From Pseudomonadales bacterium (GTDB taxonomy: Bacteria > Pseudomonadota > Gammaproteobacteria > Pseudomonadales > Halieaceae), in assembly GCA_024234855.1 (NCBI GenBank), contig JACKNN010000002.1:434001-498000 (forward strand): a DNA stretch of 64,000 bases, read 5' to 3'. Within the stretch, counting starts at the first letter, position 1; the number at the start of each line of letters is the position of its first letter. The notes under the pieces were generated by a model. It saw only the letters and a list, made by a program, of their open reading frames with translations. It did not search any database and had not been told where the DNA came from. Position numbers and translations under genes: made by a program. Shown in pieces: positions 45,499 through 54,383 of the stretch.

Positions 45499-45825
45499 AT
45501 GGGCGCTGAACACAATACGGATGAACTCGCCTGCCTGGGCGAGTGGGTGGCGGTTGGTCACAAGGCGGCACTGGCGACGGTAGTCAGCACCTGGGGTTCA
45601 TCCCCCAGGCCCGTGGGCAGTCATCTGGTGATCAATGATCAGGGGGAATTCCTGGGTTCCGTGTCCGGTGGCTGCATCGAGGGCGCGGTGGTTGCGGAGG
45701 CCCTTGAGGTGATGGCTGACGGCGATCCGCGGACACTGGATTTCGGGGTAAGCGACGAGGAGGCCTGGGACGTGGGACTGTCCTGCGGCGGCGCCATCCG
45801 GATCTACCTGGAGCGTGTGGAATGA
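45499..45825 (+). CDS. XdhC/CoxI N-terminal domain protein, molybdenum-cofactor insertion
   Basis: A 108-residue protein that corresponds only to the N-terminal domain of XdhC/CoxI. Diagnostic segments are ALATVVSTWGSSPRPVGSHL and GSVSGGCIEGAVVAEA. XdhC binds the molybdenum cofactor, helps its sulfuration and hands it to the hydroxylase. The C-terminal Rossmann part is encoded separately by the next gene, which overlaps by four bases, so the canonical single protein is split here. Confidence 0.88.
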   Translation: MGAEHNTDELACLGEWVAVGHKAALATVVSTWGSSPRPVGSHLVINDQGEFLGSVSGGCIEGAVVAEALEVMADGDPRTLDFGVSDEEAWDVGLSCGGAIRIYLERVE

Positions 45826-46508
45826 AACGCGCGCTGCTGGAGGAACTTCAGTGTGCCCGGATAGCGAAGATTCCGGTCGCACTGGTGACAGAACTCGATG
45901 TCGGCGCCCAGGCATTGGTCTACACAGATCACCTGGTCGCATCAGAACTGACTTTTGATCTTTCCCGCCTGGCAGAAATTCGCTCCCTGTTGCGCACTGC
46001 GCGCAGTGGCTTACTGAATGACAGTTCGCTGTTTGTGCGCAGCTATGTACCGGCGTACCGCCTGTTGATTATCGGCGCAGTGCATATCGCCCAGGCCCTG
46101 GCCACCCTGGCCCGGGAGTGCGACTACCGGGTGACGGTGATCGATCCGCGTCGCGCGTTTGCCACGGAACAAAGATTTCACAACGCGGAACTGTGTCCCG
46201 AGTGGCCGGACGAAGCAATGGCCAGGCTGGCTCCCGATGCACAAACGGCAGTGGTGACCCTGGCCCACGACCCGAAGATTGATGATCCGGCGCTGATGGC
46301 CGCGCTCGACAGCCAGGCATTTTATATCGGCGCCCTGGGCAGTCGCCGCACCCATGAAAAGCGCTGTGAACGGCTTGCGCAACAGGGGTTTGGCGAGTTT
46401 CTGGGACGAATTAATGCACCGATTGGCCTGAACCTGGGTGGCCGCTCTCACGCCGAAATAGCAGTGGCCATTCTGGCCCAGATCATCCAGGCCAGGTACA
46501 ACGAGTAA
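45822..46508 (+). CDS. XdhC-like Rossmann domain protein
   Basis: A 228-residue protein with the XdhC C-terminal Rossmann fold: LLIIGAVHIAQALATLAREC, VTVIDPRRAF, YIGALGSRRTHEKRCERL and INAPIGLNLGGRSHAEIAVA. The first 75 residues are less conserved. It completes the split XdhC begun by the upstream gene and ends three bases before the molybdopterin-binding/cytidylyltransferase fusion gene. Confidence 0.9.
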   Translation: MKRALLEELQCARIAKIPVALVTELDVGAQALVYTDHLVASELTFDLSRLAEIRSLLRTARSGLLNDSSLFVRSYVPAYRLLIIGAVHIAQALATLARECDYRVTVIDPRRAFATEQRFHNAELCPEWPDEAMARLAPDAQTAVVTLAHDPKIDDPALMAALDSQAFYIGALGSRRTHEKRCERLAQQGFGEFLGRINAPIGLNLGGRSHAEIAVAILAQIIQARYNE

Positions 46509-46511
46509 ACT

Positions 46512-48173
46512 GTGATATTCGATAGCTATGATTGTAGCGATGCGCGGGGTGTCATTCTCGCGCATACCATAAGGATACCGGGTAAGACCTTCAAAAAAGG
46601 CCGAGTGCTGTCAGCAGACGACCTGGCGGATCTGCAGGCGCATGGCATCCGCCAGGTGTCCGGCGTCCGCCTGGAAGAGGGTGATGTAGACGAAGACCAG
46701 GCGTCTCTGGAAATGGCGCGGGCGCTGGCAGGGCCGTTACTCGAGCTGGGTAAACCGGTGGCGGGACGCTGTAATTTGTACGCGCAGTGCAACGGACTGG
46801 CCCTGGTAGACAAACCCCTGATAGACGCGATCAACCTGTGTGACGCCGGCATATTTATTGGCACCTTGCCCGAATACGCAGAGTGCGTGCAACAACAGGC
46901 GATAGCGAGTATCAAGGTGATACCCTTTGCCGTCTCACGCCAGCAGCTAAATCGCTGTCTGGCGATCGTCACCACGCGGTCCCCCGCAGGCATGGGTGAC
47001 GCGGGTGCGGCTATCACCCTCAGCCCCTTTCAGGCCCGTTCGGTAGCACTTGTCCTGACCGAGACGCCGGGACTCAAGGAATCCCTGCTTGATTCCACCT
47101 CAAAGGTGACCCACGAGCGGGTCGCGTCTGTGGGAGGGCGTATCGCCTTTGAAGCGCGCTGCGCCCACACCTCGGCGGAACTCAGCTCAGTGCTGCAGCG
47201 GGCACTGGCGCTCAAGGTGGAACTGATCCTGATTTCGGGAGCCAGTATAACCATGGATCTGGCCGATACCATTCCCACGGCGATTGTCGATTGCGGCGGG
47301 GTGGTCGATCATTTCGGCATGCCGGTGGAGCCGGGAAACATGTTGCTGCTGGCGCATATCGATAACTGTCCGGTTATCAACCTGCCCGGTTGCAGTCGTT
47401 CGCCCAAGCTCAATGGGCTGGATTGGGTCATGCAGAGATTGGCCGCAGGCCTGCCGGTGGGCAAGACAGAAATCCTTTCCATGGGGGTGGGTGGCCTTAT
47501 CAAGGATATCAGTCACCGCTGGCGTATGCGTGAACAGAGTCAACTGATCGAACAGTTCAACACCCCGTACAAAGTGGCCGCCATCGTCCTGGGTGCGGGC
47601 AGTTCCAGCAGAATGGGCGAACAGAACAAACTGCTGGCTCCTGTGGGTGGTAGAGCCATGATTCAGCGGGTGGTGGACGCGGCATTGAAAGCAGAGCTGT
47701 TCTCAACGACGGTCGTCACCGGTTGCCAGGTTGATGAAGTGTATAGCCTGCTGCGCGGACGAGAGGTGAATTTTGTACACAATGCGGATTACCAGTCGGG
47801 GATTGCCGGATCACTCAAGCTTGCCCTGGCGTCCCTGCCCGGCGAGATCGACGGTGTGATCGTGCTGCTGGCGGATATGCCGTTTATCACCGCCACTCAC
47901 ATTAATGAATTACTCGCCGAGTTCAATCCGACCACCGAGCGCGATATAGTGGCGCCCATACGCGACGGGCGCGTGGGCAACCCGATCATCTGGGCCGCCC
48001 GGTATTTTCCCGCCATGATGAAACTGGAAGGTGATCGCGGAGCGCGGCGGCTGCTCGATGAGTTCGCCGCCAATGTATGGGAGGTGCCGATGGGAGACGA
48101 TGCAATTTTTATGGACGTGGACACGCCCGCGGCCCTGGCCGAGGCCAACCGCTATTGTGAGCAATCGGTGTGA
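46512..48173 (+). CDS. Fusion of a molybdopterin-binding domain and a MocA-like nucleotidyltransferase
   Basis: A 553-residue two-domain protein. Residues 1 to about 345 resemble a MoeA/MoaB-type molybdopterin-binding protein (ISGASITMDLADTIPTAI). From about 355 it is a MobA/MocA-type nucleotidyltransferase with the signature GAGSSSRMGEQNKLLAPVGG. MocA converts molybdenum-molybdopterin to the cytosine dinucleotide cofactor needed by xanthine-dehydrogenase-family enzymes. The fusion would join metal insertion and CMP addition in one chain. Start GTG 46512, three bases after the upstream stop. It serves the hydroxylase in the same operon. Confidence 0.88.
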   Translation: MIFDSYDCSDARGVILAHTIRIPGKTFKKGRVLSADDLADLQAHGIRQVSGVRLEEGDVDEDQASLEMARALAGPLLELGKPVAGRCNLYAQCNGLALVDKPLIDAINLCDAGIFIGTLPEYAECVQQQAIASIKVIPFAVSRQQLNRCLAIVTTRSPAGMGDAGAAITLSPFQARSVALVLTETPGLKESLLDSTSKVTHERVASVGGRIAFEARCAHTSAELSSVLQRALALKVELILISGASITMDLADTIPTAIVDCGGVVDHFGMPVEPGNMLLLAHIDNCPVINLPGCSRSPKLNGLDWVMQRLAAGLPVGKTEILSMGVGGLIKDISHRWRMREQSQLIEQFNTPYKVAAIVLGAGSSSRMGEQNKLLAPVGGRAMIQRVVDAALKAELFSTTVVTGCQVDEVYSLLRGREVNFVHNADYQSGIAGSLKLALASLPGEIDGVIVLLADMPFITATHINELLAEFNPTTERDIVAPIRDGRVGNPIIWAARYFPAMMKLEGDRGARRLLDEFAANVWEVPMGDDAIFMDVDTPAALAEANRYCEQSV

Positions 48174-48176
48174 GTA

Positions 48177-49430
48177 ATGCGGCAGGTGACAGGGCCGGTG
48201 AGTAAACAGGCATGGTCACCGGATAAACTGCGACAGCAGTTCCCGATCCTGCAACGCGAGGTCGGTGGCAGGCCGCTGCACTATCTGGATAATGCGGCCA
48301 CCACGTTCAGTCCGCGCTGCGTACAGGATGCGGTGGCACACTATGAGAACCACAGCCGCTCCAATGTTCAGCGCGGGATGCACCAGTTGGGTATCGAGGC
48401 CACGGATGCGTTCGAGGCCGCGCGTGGCAGTGTGGCGAGATACCTCAACGCCGCCTCCTGCGATGAGGTGATTTTTACCTCCGGCACCACCTTTGGGGTG
48501 AATCTGGCGGCGCACTGCCTGGGCCAGTCCCTGCAAAGCGGAGACGAGATCGTCGTCTCGCAGGCTGAACACCACAGTAACTTCGTTCCCTGGCAACAGC
48601 TGTGCCAACACTATGGCGTGCGGATGAGGCTGATCCCGGTGCTGGCCAACGGCAGCCTGGACCTGAGCGGCCTGGACCAGGTGATTACCGAGCGCTGCCG
48701 GGTAGTGGCGGTAAGCCAGATCTCCAATGTGACCGGCTCTATCACCGATTTGCAGACCATCACCCGCCAGGCGCGCCGCCACGGGGCGCTGGTGTTTGTC
48801 GACGGTGCGCAGGCCGCACCCCACGGCCCGCTGGATGTGCAGGCCCTGGACGCGGATTTTTATGCCTTTTCGGGTCACAAATGCTATGGGCCAACCGGTA
48901 TCGGCGCTTTGTGGATACGCTCCCCGGTCCTGGCGAGCCTGCCGCCCTTCCTGACCGGCGGCGGGATGATAGAGCGCGTCGATATCCAGGGTACCCGCTA
49001 TGCTTCGGGCTACCGGCGCTTTGAGGCGGGTACCCCGCCAGTGGCCCAGGCTATTGGCCTGGGGGCCGCACTGGATTGGTTGATGACGCTGCCCTGGCGA
49101 GGTATTCGCGCTCACGAGCAGGCGCTGTCGCGACAGCTCCTGGCGGGGCTGTCTCAAGTAGGCGGTCTGACACTGCTGGGCGAAGCTGCGGCCCAGGACA
49201 GGGCCCCGATTTTCTCATTCGACATTGAGGCATGCCATTCACACGATATCTGCCAGATACTCGATGGGTACGGTGTGGCGCTGCGCGGCGGACATCACTG
49301 TGCCCAGCCGCTGATGCAGGCGCTGGGGCTGGTGGCGACCAGCCGAGCCAGTATCGCGGTGTTTAATACTGATGCCGACATTGCGGCCCTGTTGTGCGGT
49401 CTGCACGACGCGGTGGAGACATTGCGGTGA
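48177..49430 (+). CDS. SufS-type cysteine desulfurase
   Basis: A 417-residue PLP enzyme that removes sulfur from cysteine. The PLP lysine is Lys235 in SGHKCYGPTG and the persulfide Cys375 lies in GGHHCAQP, the class II (SufS/CsdA) spacing. The NAATTFSPRCVQDA start is typical. In this operon it most likely supplies the terminal sulfur ligand of the hydroxylase molybdenum centre, as NifS4 does through XdhC in Rhodobacter capsulatus (known), although a general iron-sulfur role cannot be excluded. ATG 48177; overlaps the SufU-like gene by GTGA. Confidence 0.88.
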   Translation: MRQVTGPVSKQAWSPDKLRQQFPILQREVGGRPLHYLDNAATTFSPRCVQDAVAHYENHSRSNVQRGMHQLGIEATDAFEAARGSVARYLNAASCDEVIFTSGTTFGVNLAAHCLGQSLQSGDEIVVSQAEHHSNFVPWQQLCQHYGVRMRLIPVLANGSLDLSGLDQVITERCRVVAVSQISNVTGSITDLQTITRQARRHGALVFVDGAQAAPHGPLDVQALDADFYAFSGHKCYGPTGIGALWIRSPVLASLPPFLTGGGMIERVDIQGTRYASGYRRFEAGTPPVAQAIGLGAALDWLMTLPWRGIRAHEQALSRQLLAGLSQVGGLTLLGEAAAQDRAPIFSFDIEACHSHDICQILDGYGVALRGGHHCAQPLMQALGLVATSRASIAVFNTDADIAALLCGLHDAVETLR

Positions 49431-49846
49431 GCAGCGGGCTGTACGATGGCGGTATCAAAGAGCTGGCACAGCTGGATGTCTCGCCGGAACACCTGGCCGA
49501 CCCCGATCGGCGGGCCAGTGTTGACAATCCGTTCTGTGGCGACCAGGTCGACCTGGAAATCACAGTGGAGGCGGGGCGGGTTACGGCGCTGGCACAACGG
49601 GTGCGCGGTTGTATGCTGTGTCAGGCAGCGGCCAATGTCGTGGCCCAATCCGCGATCGGGTTGTCCTCGGCCGAGATCGGCCATGTGCACAGCCGACTCG
49701 CCGGGATGCTGGCGGGCGATAGTACTCCGGACTGGGCGCCTCCGGGCTGGGAGCGTCTGGTTTTGTTTGAACCGGTGCATCGTCACAGGAGCAGGCACGG
49801 CTGTGTGCTGCTGCCATTCAGGGCGCTGCTCGAGGCGCTTTGCTAG
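49427..49846 (+). CDS. SufU/IscU-like sulfur acceptor protein
   Basis: A 139-residue protein of the NifU-N/SufU family. Conserved ligands are Cys37 and Asp39 in DNPFCGDQ, Cys62/Cys65 in RGCMLCQAAA, and Cys126 in RHGCVLLPF. SufU proteins bind zinc and accept sulfur from SufS; IscU proteins build iron-sulfur clusters. Overlap with the desulfurase gene (GTGA) marks it as its partner. GTG 49427 was chosen for that reason. Its stop is only 12 bases from the end of the convergent NnrS gene. Confidence 0.82.
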   Translation: MSSGLYDGGIKELAQLDVSPEHLADPDRRASVDNPFCGDQVDLEITVEAGRVTALAQRVRGCMLCQAAANVVAQSAIGLSSAEIGHVHSRLAGMLAGDSTPDWAPPGWERLVLFEPVHRHRSRHGCVLLPFRALLEALC

Positions 49847-49858
49847 GAGCCCGACGCC

Positions 49859-51031
49859 CTATGGCAGACTGGGCACAAGCAGAATGCGCGCAAAAACCGT
49901 CAGATAGATCACGTAGGATGCCCCCCACAGCAGCGCCGAAAGCAGCAACAGCTCGTTTGGCAGCGTCGCTAGCGGAACCATAACCCGGGCCGCAGCGGCG
50001 GCAAAAAGACACAGGTAGGCGACGATCATCGCCGGGGGCAGGCGCAACTCGCGACCGGTATGGCGTAAGCTGACCCGGGTCATCAAGCCCAGGGACATCA
50101 AACCGAAGCCCCCCACGGTGAAAGCGTGTACCCAGCTCTCGGAGCGCAGCGGCGTGCCGAGACCCTCCAGAGCGAGCAGCAAGAGCGCGGCGAACAGCCA
50201 GAGGTACCCGACGTGTAACACCCAGACGAGAGGCGCGCCGGCAATGCTGAGACTGCGCCAGCGGGAGAGTCGGGCACCGTGTAACAGGGCGCTGACCAGT
50301 GCCAGGGAGCCGATTATGGCGGGAGTTGCGCCGGTGAAATCGGCAACGGCCAGCGCGAGGATGGCAGCGGCGGACAGCCATTCCAGCGGGAAGATATAGC
50401 CGATATCTGCCGGCTGGGCCTGCTCTCGCAGCTGGTTTTCGGTAAAAATCGGCGCCAGGGCCCCGACTGTCACGGAACAGTGAAAGATCATAGCGTACAA
50501 ACCGATCCGGAGACCGGGTAGCCACAACTGGTCGTCGCCTCGCCAGATGCCCAGGTAGAAGTAGAGATTCCCCATAAAAAAACCGGCCGTAATCAGGCCC
50601 AGGCCCAGGACGATACGCAAGCGGACTTTTGCCAGTCCCGGACCCACGATCAGCGCAAAAAGCAGCGGAAAACTGAGGTCCAGCAGGGCGACCAGGGGCA
50701 GCGGCAACCACGAGGACAGGGTTATCGACACTCTTCCCAGCAGCCAGCTCAAAACCAGGATTGCGAGTTTGGCCCCCGTAATTTCCCTGGTCCCCGCCCA
50801 ACTGGGCAAGGCTGTCAGGATGAAACCGAAAATGACGGCGCTGGCAAAGCCAAATATCATTTCATGCTGATGATGCAGCGATGAAACCGCGCTGCCGAGC
50901 GGCGGGAAACCCGGCAGGAGCCCGGTGTACAGCGGGATCCAGCTCAGAATCAATAGTGGCCCGTACAATGCGCCCAGCAGGAAAAATGGCCGAAAGGGGC
51001 TGCGCAGGAGCGGATATCGGCTGAGTGTCAT
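49859..51031 (-). CDS. NnrS-family haem/copper membrane protein
   Basis: A 390-residue polytopic membrane protein with about 12 helices. The start RYPLLRSPFRPFFLLGALY, the His pair HHQHEMIFGFASAV and the later RVSLRHTGREL are NnrS signatures. NnrS proteins relieve nitric-oxide stress and are widespread in denitrifiers and others. It is convergent with the molybdoenzyme maturation operon and lies next to a winged-helix regulator gene on its own strand. Confidence 0.9.
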   Translation of the reverse strand: MTLSRYPLLRSPFRPFFLLGALYGPLLILSWIPLYTGLLPGFPPLGSAVSSLHHQHEMIFGFASAVIFGFILTALPSWAGTREITGAKLAILVLSWLLGRVSITLSSWLPLPLVALLDLSFPLLFALIVGPGLAKVRLRIVLGLGLITAGFFMGNLYFYLGIWRGDDQLWLPGLRIGLYAMIFHCSVTVGALAPIFTENQLREQAQPADIGYIFPLEWLSAAAILALAVADFTGATPAIIGSLALVSALLHGARLSRWRSLSIAGAPLVWVLHVGYLWLFAALLLLALEGLGTPLRSESWVHAFTVGGFGLMSLGLMTRVSLRHTGRELRLPPAMIVAYLCLFAAAAARVMVPLATLPNELLLLSALLWGASYVIYLTVFARILLVPSLP

Positions 51032-51117
51032 GACTCTGCAGCGACGCGCACCGGCCTCGTGTCCACCGCGCTCAGGCCGACGATCTATTGAAAGGGCAGT
51101 TTATACGCCGCACGTCA

Positions 51118-51666
51118 CTATCTGTGCCGATGCGATGCGGCCACCGTGGACGCGTGATCATACAGGCCGGAAGTGATGTTCAGGACTTTACTGGCGGTCA
51201 GAATGTCGACGTCGAGGTCTTTGATCGACTCCGTCAGGCTGAGCAGGAGTTCCCGGCGAAACTGGGCAAAGAGGTCGCTGACCTTTGTGCCCTTGGCGGT
51301 GACTTCGTAGGCGGCCGTACGTTTGCTGTCTGAGCCCCCCGCCCGGGCTATCAGGCCCAGCTTGGTGAGCTTGCGCAGGGTATATTGCAGGTTGGAGATA
51401 TCGTCCCTGTTCATAAGGCGTGCGACATCAGAAATACTTTTTGGCCGTTCGTGCATGCGGATGATGTGAAGTACCGCGTTATCGATCCCCGATAACCCGC
51501 CGTCGACACAGCAGGAAATACAATCCTTCTGCCAGCGATCAAACGCACTGCTGATCCGTATGATAGCGAACTCCAGTTCGGTAAAATTCAGCTCCGCCTC
51601 ACTCTGTGCCAGGTGCCAGTGCTTGTCAAAAATGGGAGTTTTAGTCGGTTTCGGCGTTTTCACCAT
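51118..51666 (-). CDS. MarR-like winged-helix regulator
   Basis: A 182-residue predicted DNA-binding protein. The winged-helix core is ISDVARLMNRDDISNLQYTL followed by RKLTKLGLIARAG and YEVTAKGTKVSDLF. Two adjacent Cys (KDCISCCVDG) near residue 50 could sense metal or redox state. It is the kind of MarR-related regulator often found near xanthine-dehydrogenase-family operons. It is divergent from the AhpD-like gene across 243 bases. Its target is unknown. Confidence 0.82.
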   Translation of the reverse strand: MVKTPKPTKTPIFDKHWHLAQSEAELNFTELEFAIIRISSAFDRWQKDCISCCVDGGLSGIDNAVLHIIRMHERPKSISDVARLMNRDDISNLQYTLRKLTKLGLIARAGGSDSKRTAAYEVTAKGTKVSDLFAQFRRELLLSLTESIKDLDVDILTASKVLNITSGLYDHASTVAASHRHR

Positions 51667-51909
51667 AATGCACCCGTGTTGGGATATCGGAAGAACGATT
51701 ATATGAGTTATCCGACCCGCTGTAACGCTTACCGGTAAAATCCTGCCTGACCCAAGGGCGCTCAGCCGCGTCCGGCGTTCGGGTGTTTCAGGGCTGATTT
51801 CGCCACCCTAAAGAGTTGCCGAATCGGGGGCCGGTAGTGGTAGCATGGTTCAGGCTTGTTGCGGGTACGCGATGGGCGTTCACGATGGGAATCAAGTAGA
51901 GAGGACATT

Positions 51910-52536
51910 ATGGCGCGTGTGAAAATAGTTGACCCCAGGCTCGTGACCGATCCCACTGCGCTGGAATTGTTCGATTGGGTGACCGATGCGGAAGGAGCCG
52001 TTCCCAACCATTTCCTGGTGGAAATGAACTTTCCGGAATACTTCAAAGCCAAGCTGGGTGCGAGCAGGGTGCTGTGGGACGCCGGTGAACTCACCATGGA
52101 AGAAGTACAGCACGTGGGCGTTATCGTATCCAGAGCCAATAACTGTGAGTACTGCACGGCCGCCTTTTGTACGATCCTGAACTACGCACTGGACAAAGAC
52201 CAGGGTTATGTCACCCAGTTACTGGAGCAGGGCGTCGATGTTGTCGATGACCATCGCTTGCGAACGCTGCTTGAATTTGCGCTAAAGGCCAATGATGACC
52301 CACGGGGGGTGACCGATGCGGAGGTCGATGCCCTGCGGGGAATCGGCCTGACGGACAAAGGGATAGTGCAGCTGGTACATCTGGTCAGCGATTTTGCTTC
52401 ATACAACCGTCTCAACCAGGTGTTGAGAACCGATTACGATTATCGCGATCTGTGGCGGCAGGTGGGTTTTGGCTGGGTGCAGGGCGAAGGCGAAGCCGCG
52501 GGTGACAATACACGCGGATTACCGGAAAAAACCTAG
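51910..52536 (+). CDS. Carboxymuconolactone decarboxylase/AhpD-like protein
   Basis: A 208-residue all-helical protein. The redox-active pair Cys79-x-x-Cys82 (NNCEYCTAAF) is the AhpD/CMD signature. Members act in peroxide defence or aromatic ring-cleavage pathways; the CxxC favours the AhpD-like redox role. GAGAGGAC just upstream supports ATG 51910. A small membrane protein gene follows after 31 bases. Confidence 0.87.
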   Translation: MARVKIVDPRLVTDPTALELFDWVTDAEGAVPNHFLVEMNFPEYFKAKLGASRVLWDAGELTMEEVQHVGVIVSRANNCEYCTAAFCTILNYALDKDQGYVTQLLEQGVDVVDDHRLRTLLEFALKANDDPRGVTDAEVDALRGIGLTDKGIVQLVHLVSDFASYNRLNQVLRTDYDYRDLWRQVGFGWVQGEGEAAGDNTRGLPEKT

Positions 52537-52567
52537 CCGCGTCAACCGGCGGCGTTGAGACACTCGC

Positions 52568-53017
52568 ATGCTAAGTACTGTTATCGGATCCATTGTTGGC
52601 ATTGTGGTCGCTGTCCCCCTTACCATCGTCCCGACCAACCGGTTCCTGCGACCGGCGACAGAGAGGGCATTCTATTCACTGACATTGATTCCTATCGCCC
52701 TGTTTTATATCGCATTTTGCTTTTACTACGATGATCGATCCGCCCTGCAGGCGGAAATTATCGGGGTAATCCTGTTCTCGGCACTTGCCTTGTGGGCATA
52801 TTTCACCGCCACCTGGATTCTGATCGTGGCCTACCTGGCGCATGCCTTGTGGGACCTTCTGCACGAGGTATCACTGGCGGCAATTGGGGTCGACATCGGC
52901 GGGACACGGGTTCCCGCCGGCTATGCCGCCTTCTGCCTGGTCTATGATGTCATTATCGCCTTCTATATCGCGATCCGGTCCCGGGCCTGGGCAAGCGACA
53001 GGACCAGCGCTACTTAG
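52568..53017 (+). CDS. Small polytopic membrane protein of unknown function
   Basis: A 149-residue protein with four or five hydrophobic helices (IGSIVGIVVAVPLTIV, LTLIPIALFYIAFCFYY, IIGVILFSALALWAYF, then WILIVAYLAHALWDLL). The HALWDLLHE segment near residue 92 has conserved-looking His residues. No family was recognised. It likely shares a transcript with the AhpD-like gene and overlaps the end of the convergent metY gene by eight bases. Confidence 0.75.
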   Translation: MLSTVIGSIVGIVVAVPLTIVPTNRFLRPATERAFYSLTLIPIALFYIAFCFYYDDRSALQAEIIGVILFSALALWAYFTATWILIVAYLAHALWDLLHEVSLAAIGVDIGGTRVPAGYAAFCLVYDVIIAFYIAIRSRAWASDRTSAT

Positions 53018-54284
53018 CCGCCTCCAGCGCCTGCTCGATATCCGCCAGGATATCGTCGATATGCTCTATGCCGATGGACAGGCGCACCATATCCTCGCTG
53101 ACACCAGCCGAAGCCAGCTCGTCAGCGCTGAGCTGGCGATGGGTGGTGCTGGCGGGATGGCAGGCCAGCGACTTGGCGTCACCGATGTTGACCAGCCGCA
53201 GGATCAGTTGCAGGGCATCGATAAAGCGTCCGCCGGCCTCGCTGCCACCATCGATACCGAAACTGAGAATGCCCGCCGCCTTGCCGCCGCAGAATTTCTT
53301 GCAGTTTTCCCGGTGGGGACTGTCCTTCAGCCCGGCGTAGTTGACCCAGCGAACCCGGGAATGCTTGCTCAGGTATTTCGCCACCTTCTTCGCGTTCTTG
53401 CAGTGGCGCTCCATGCGCAGGCTGAGGGTTTCCAGCCCCTGCATGATCAGGAAGGCGCTGTGGGCCGACAGGGCGGCGCCGGTGTTGCGCAGGGGTACTA
53501 CCCGGCAGCGGCCAATATAGGCCGCCGCGCCCATGGCCTCGGTATAGACCACGCCGTGGTAGGAGGGGTCCGGTGTGTTCATGATGGGAAATCGCCTGGC
53601 GTGGGCGGCCCAGTCGAACCGGCCCGAGTCGACGATGGCGCCGCCGATAGTAGTGCCGTGGCCGCCGATGTACTTGGTCAGCGAATGCACCGCGATATCG
53701 GCGCCATAGTCAAATACCCGGCACAGCACGGGGGTGGCGACCGTGTTGTCGACGATCAGGGGCACTCCGGCGCTGTGGGCGATGTCCGCCCATTTCTCGA
53801 TGTCGACGATATTGCCCGCCGGGTTGCCGATGGATTCGCAAAACAGCGCCTTGGTGTTTTCGTCGATCAGCGAGGCGGCCAGGTTGAAGTCATCGGCCTT
53901 GGCGAACCGTACCTCTATACCCTGGCGGGGGAAAGTGTGGGCAAACAGGTTGTAGGTGCCGCCGTACAACTGGGTGGTGCTGACGATATTGCTGCCAACC
54001 TCCGCGATGGCCTCGATGGCGTAGCGTATGGCGGCCATGCCGGAGCCCACCGCCAGCGCTCCCACGCCGCCTTCCAGTTCGGTCAGGCGCTGCTCCAGCA
54101 CCGCGTTGGTGGGGTTCATGATGCGGCTGTAGATATTGCCGGGTACGGCCAGGTTGAACAGGTCGGCCCCGTGTTGTGTGTTGTCGAAGGTATAGGACGT
54201 GGTCTGGTAAATCGGTGTGGTGGCCGCGTGACTGGTGGGGTCGCCCGCGTATCCCGCGTGCAGGGCAATGGTTTCCGGTTTCAT
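53010..54284 (-). CDS. metY: O-acetylhomoserine sulfhydrylase
   Basis: A 424-residue PLP enzyme of the Cys/Met metabolism family that makes homocysteine from O-acetylhomoserine and sulfide. The N terminus ETIALHAGYAGDPTSHA, the ALAVGSGMAAI loop and the PLP lysine in HSLTKYIGGHGT are typical of MetY. Length is normal for MetY, longer than cystathionine synthases. ATG 54284 starts at MKPETIAL; the frame runs further upstream. A methionine link to the B12 genes next door is suggestive, since B12 feeds MetH. Confidence 0.93.
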   Translation of the reverse strand: MKPETIALHAGYAGDPTSHAATTPIYQTTSYTFDNTQHGADLFNLAVPGNIYSRIMNPTNAVLEQRLTELEGGVGALAVGSGMAAIRYAIEAIAEVGSNIVSTTQLYGGTYNLFAHTFPRQGIEVRFAKADDFNLAASLIDENTKALFCESIGNPAGNIVDIEKWADIAHSAGVPLIVDNTVATPVLCRVFDYGADIAVHSLTKYIGGHGTTIGGAIVDSGRFDWAAHARRFPIMNTPDPSYHGVVYTEAMGAAAYIGRCRVVPLRNTGAALSAHSAFLIMQGLETLSLRMERHCKNAKKVAKYLSKHSRVRWVNYAGLKDSPHRENCKKFCGGKAAGILSFGIDGGSEAGGRFIDALQLILRLVNIGDAKSLACHPASTTHRQLSADELASAGVSEDMVRLSIGIEHIDDILADIEQALEAAK

Positions 54285-54383
54285 ACTGGCTTCTCGCTTA
54301 TTTCCGTCAACGTGCCGATGTGGCACGAAGGGCAGAGCTTAGCAAACAGGGCGCTGCTGACAAGGGCTGATCTGCACTGCGCT

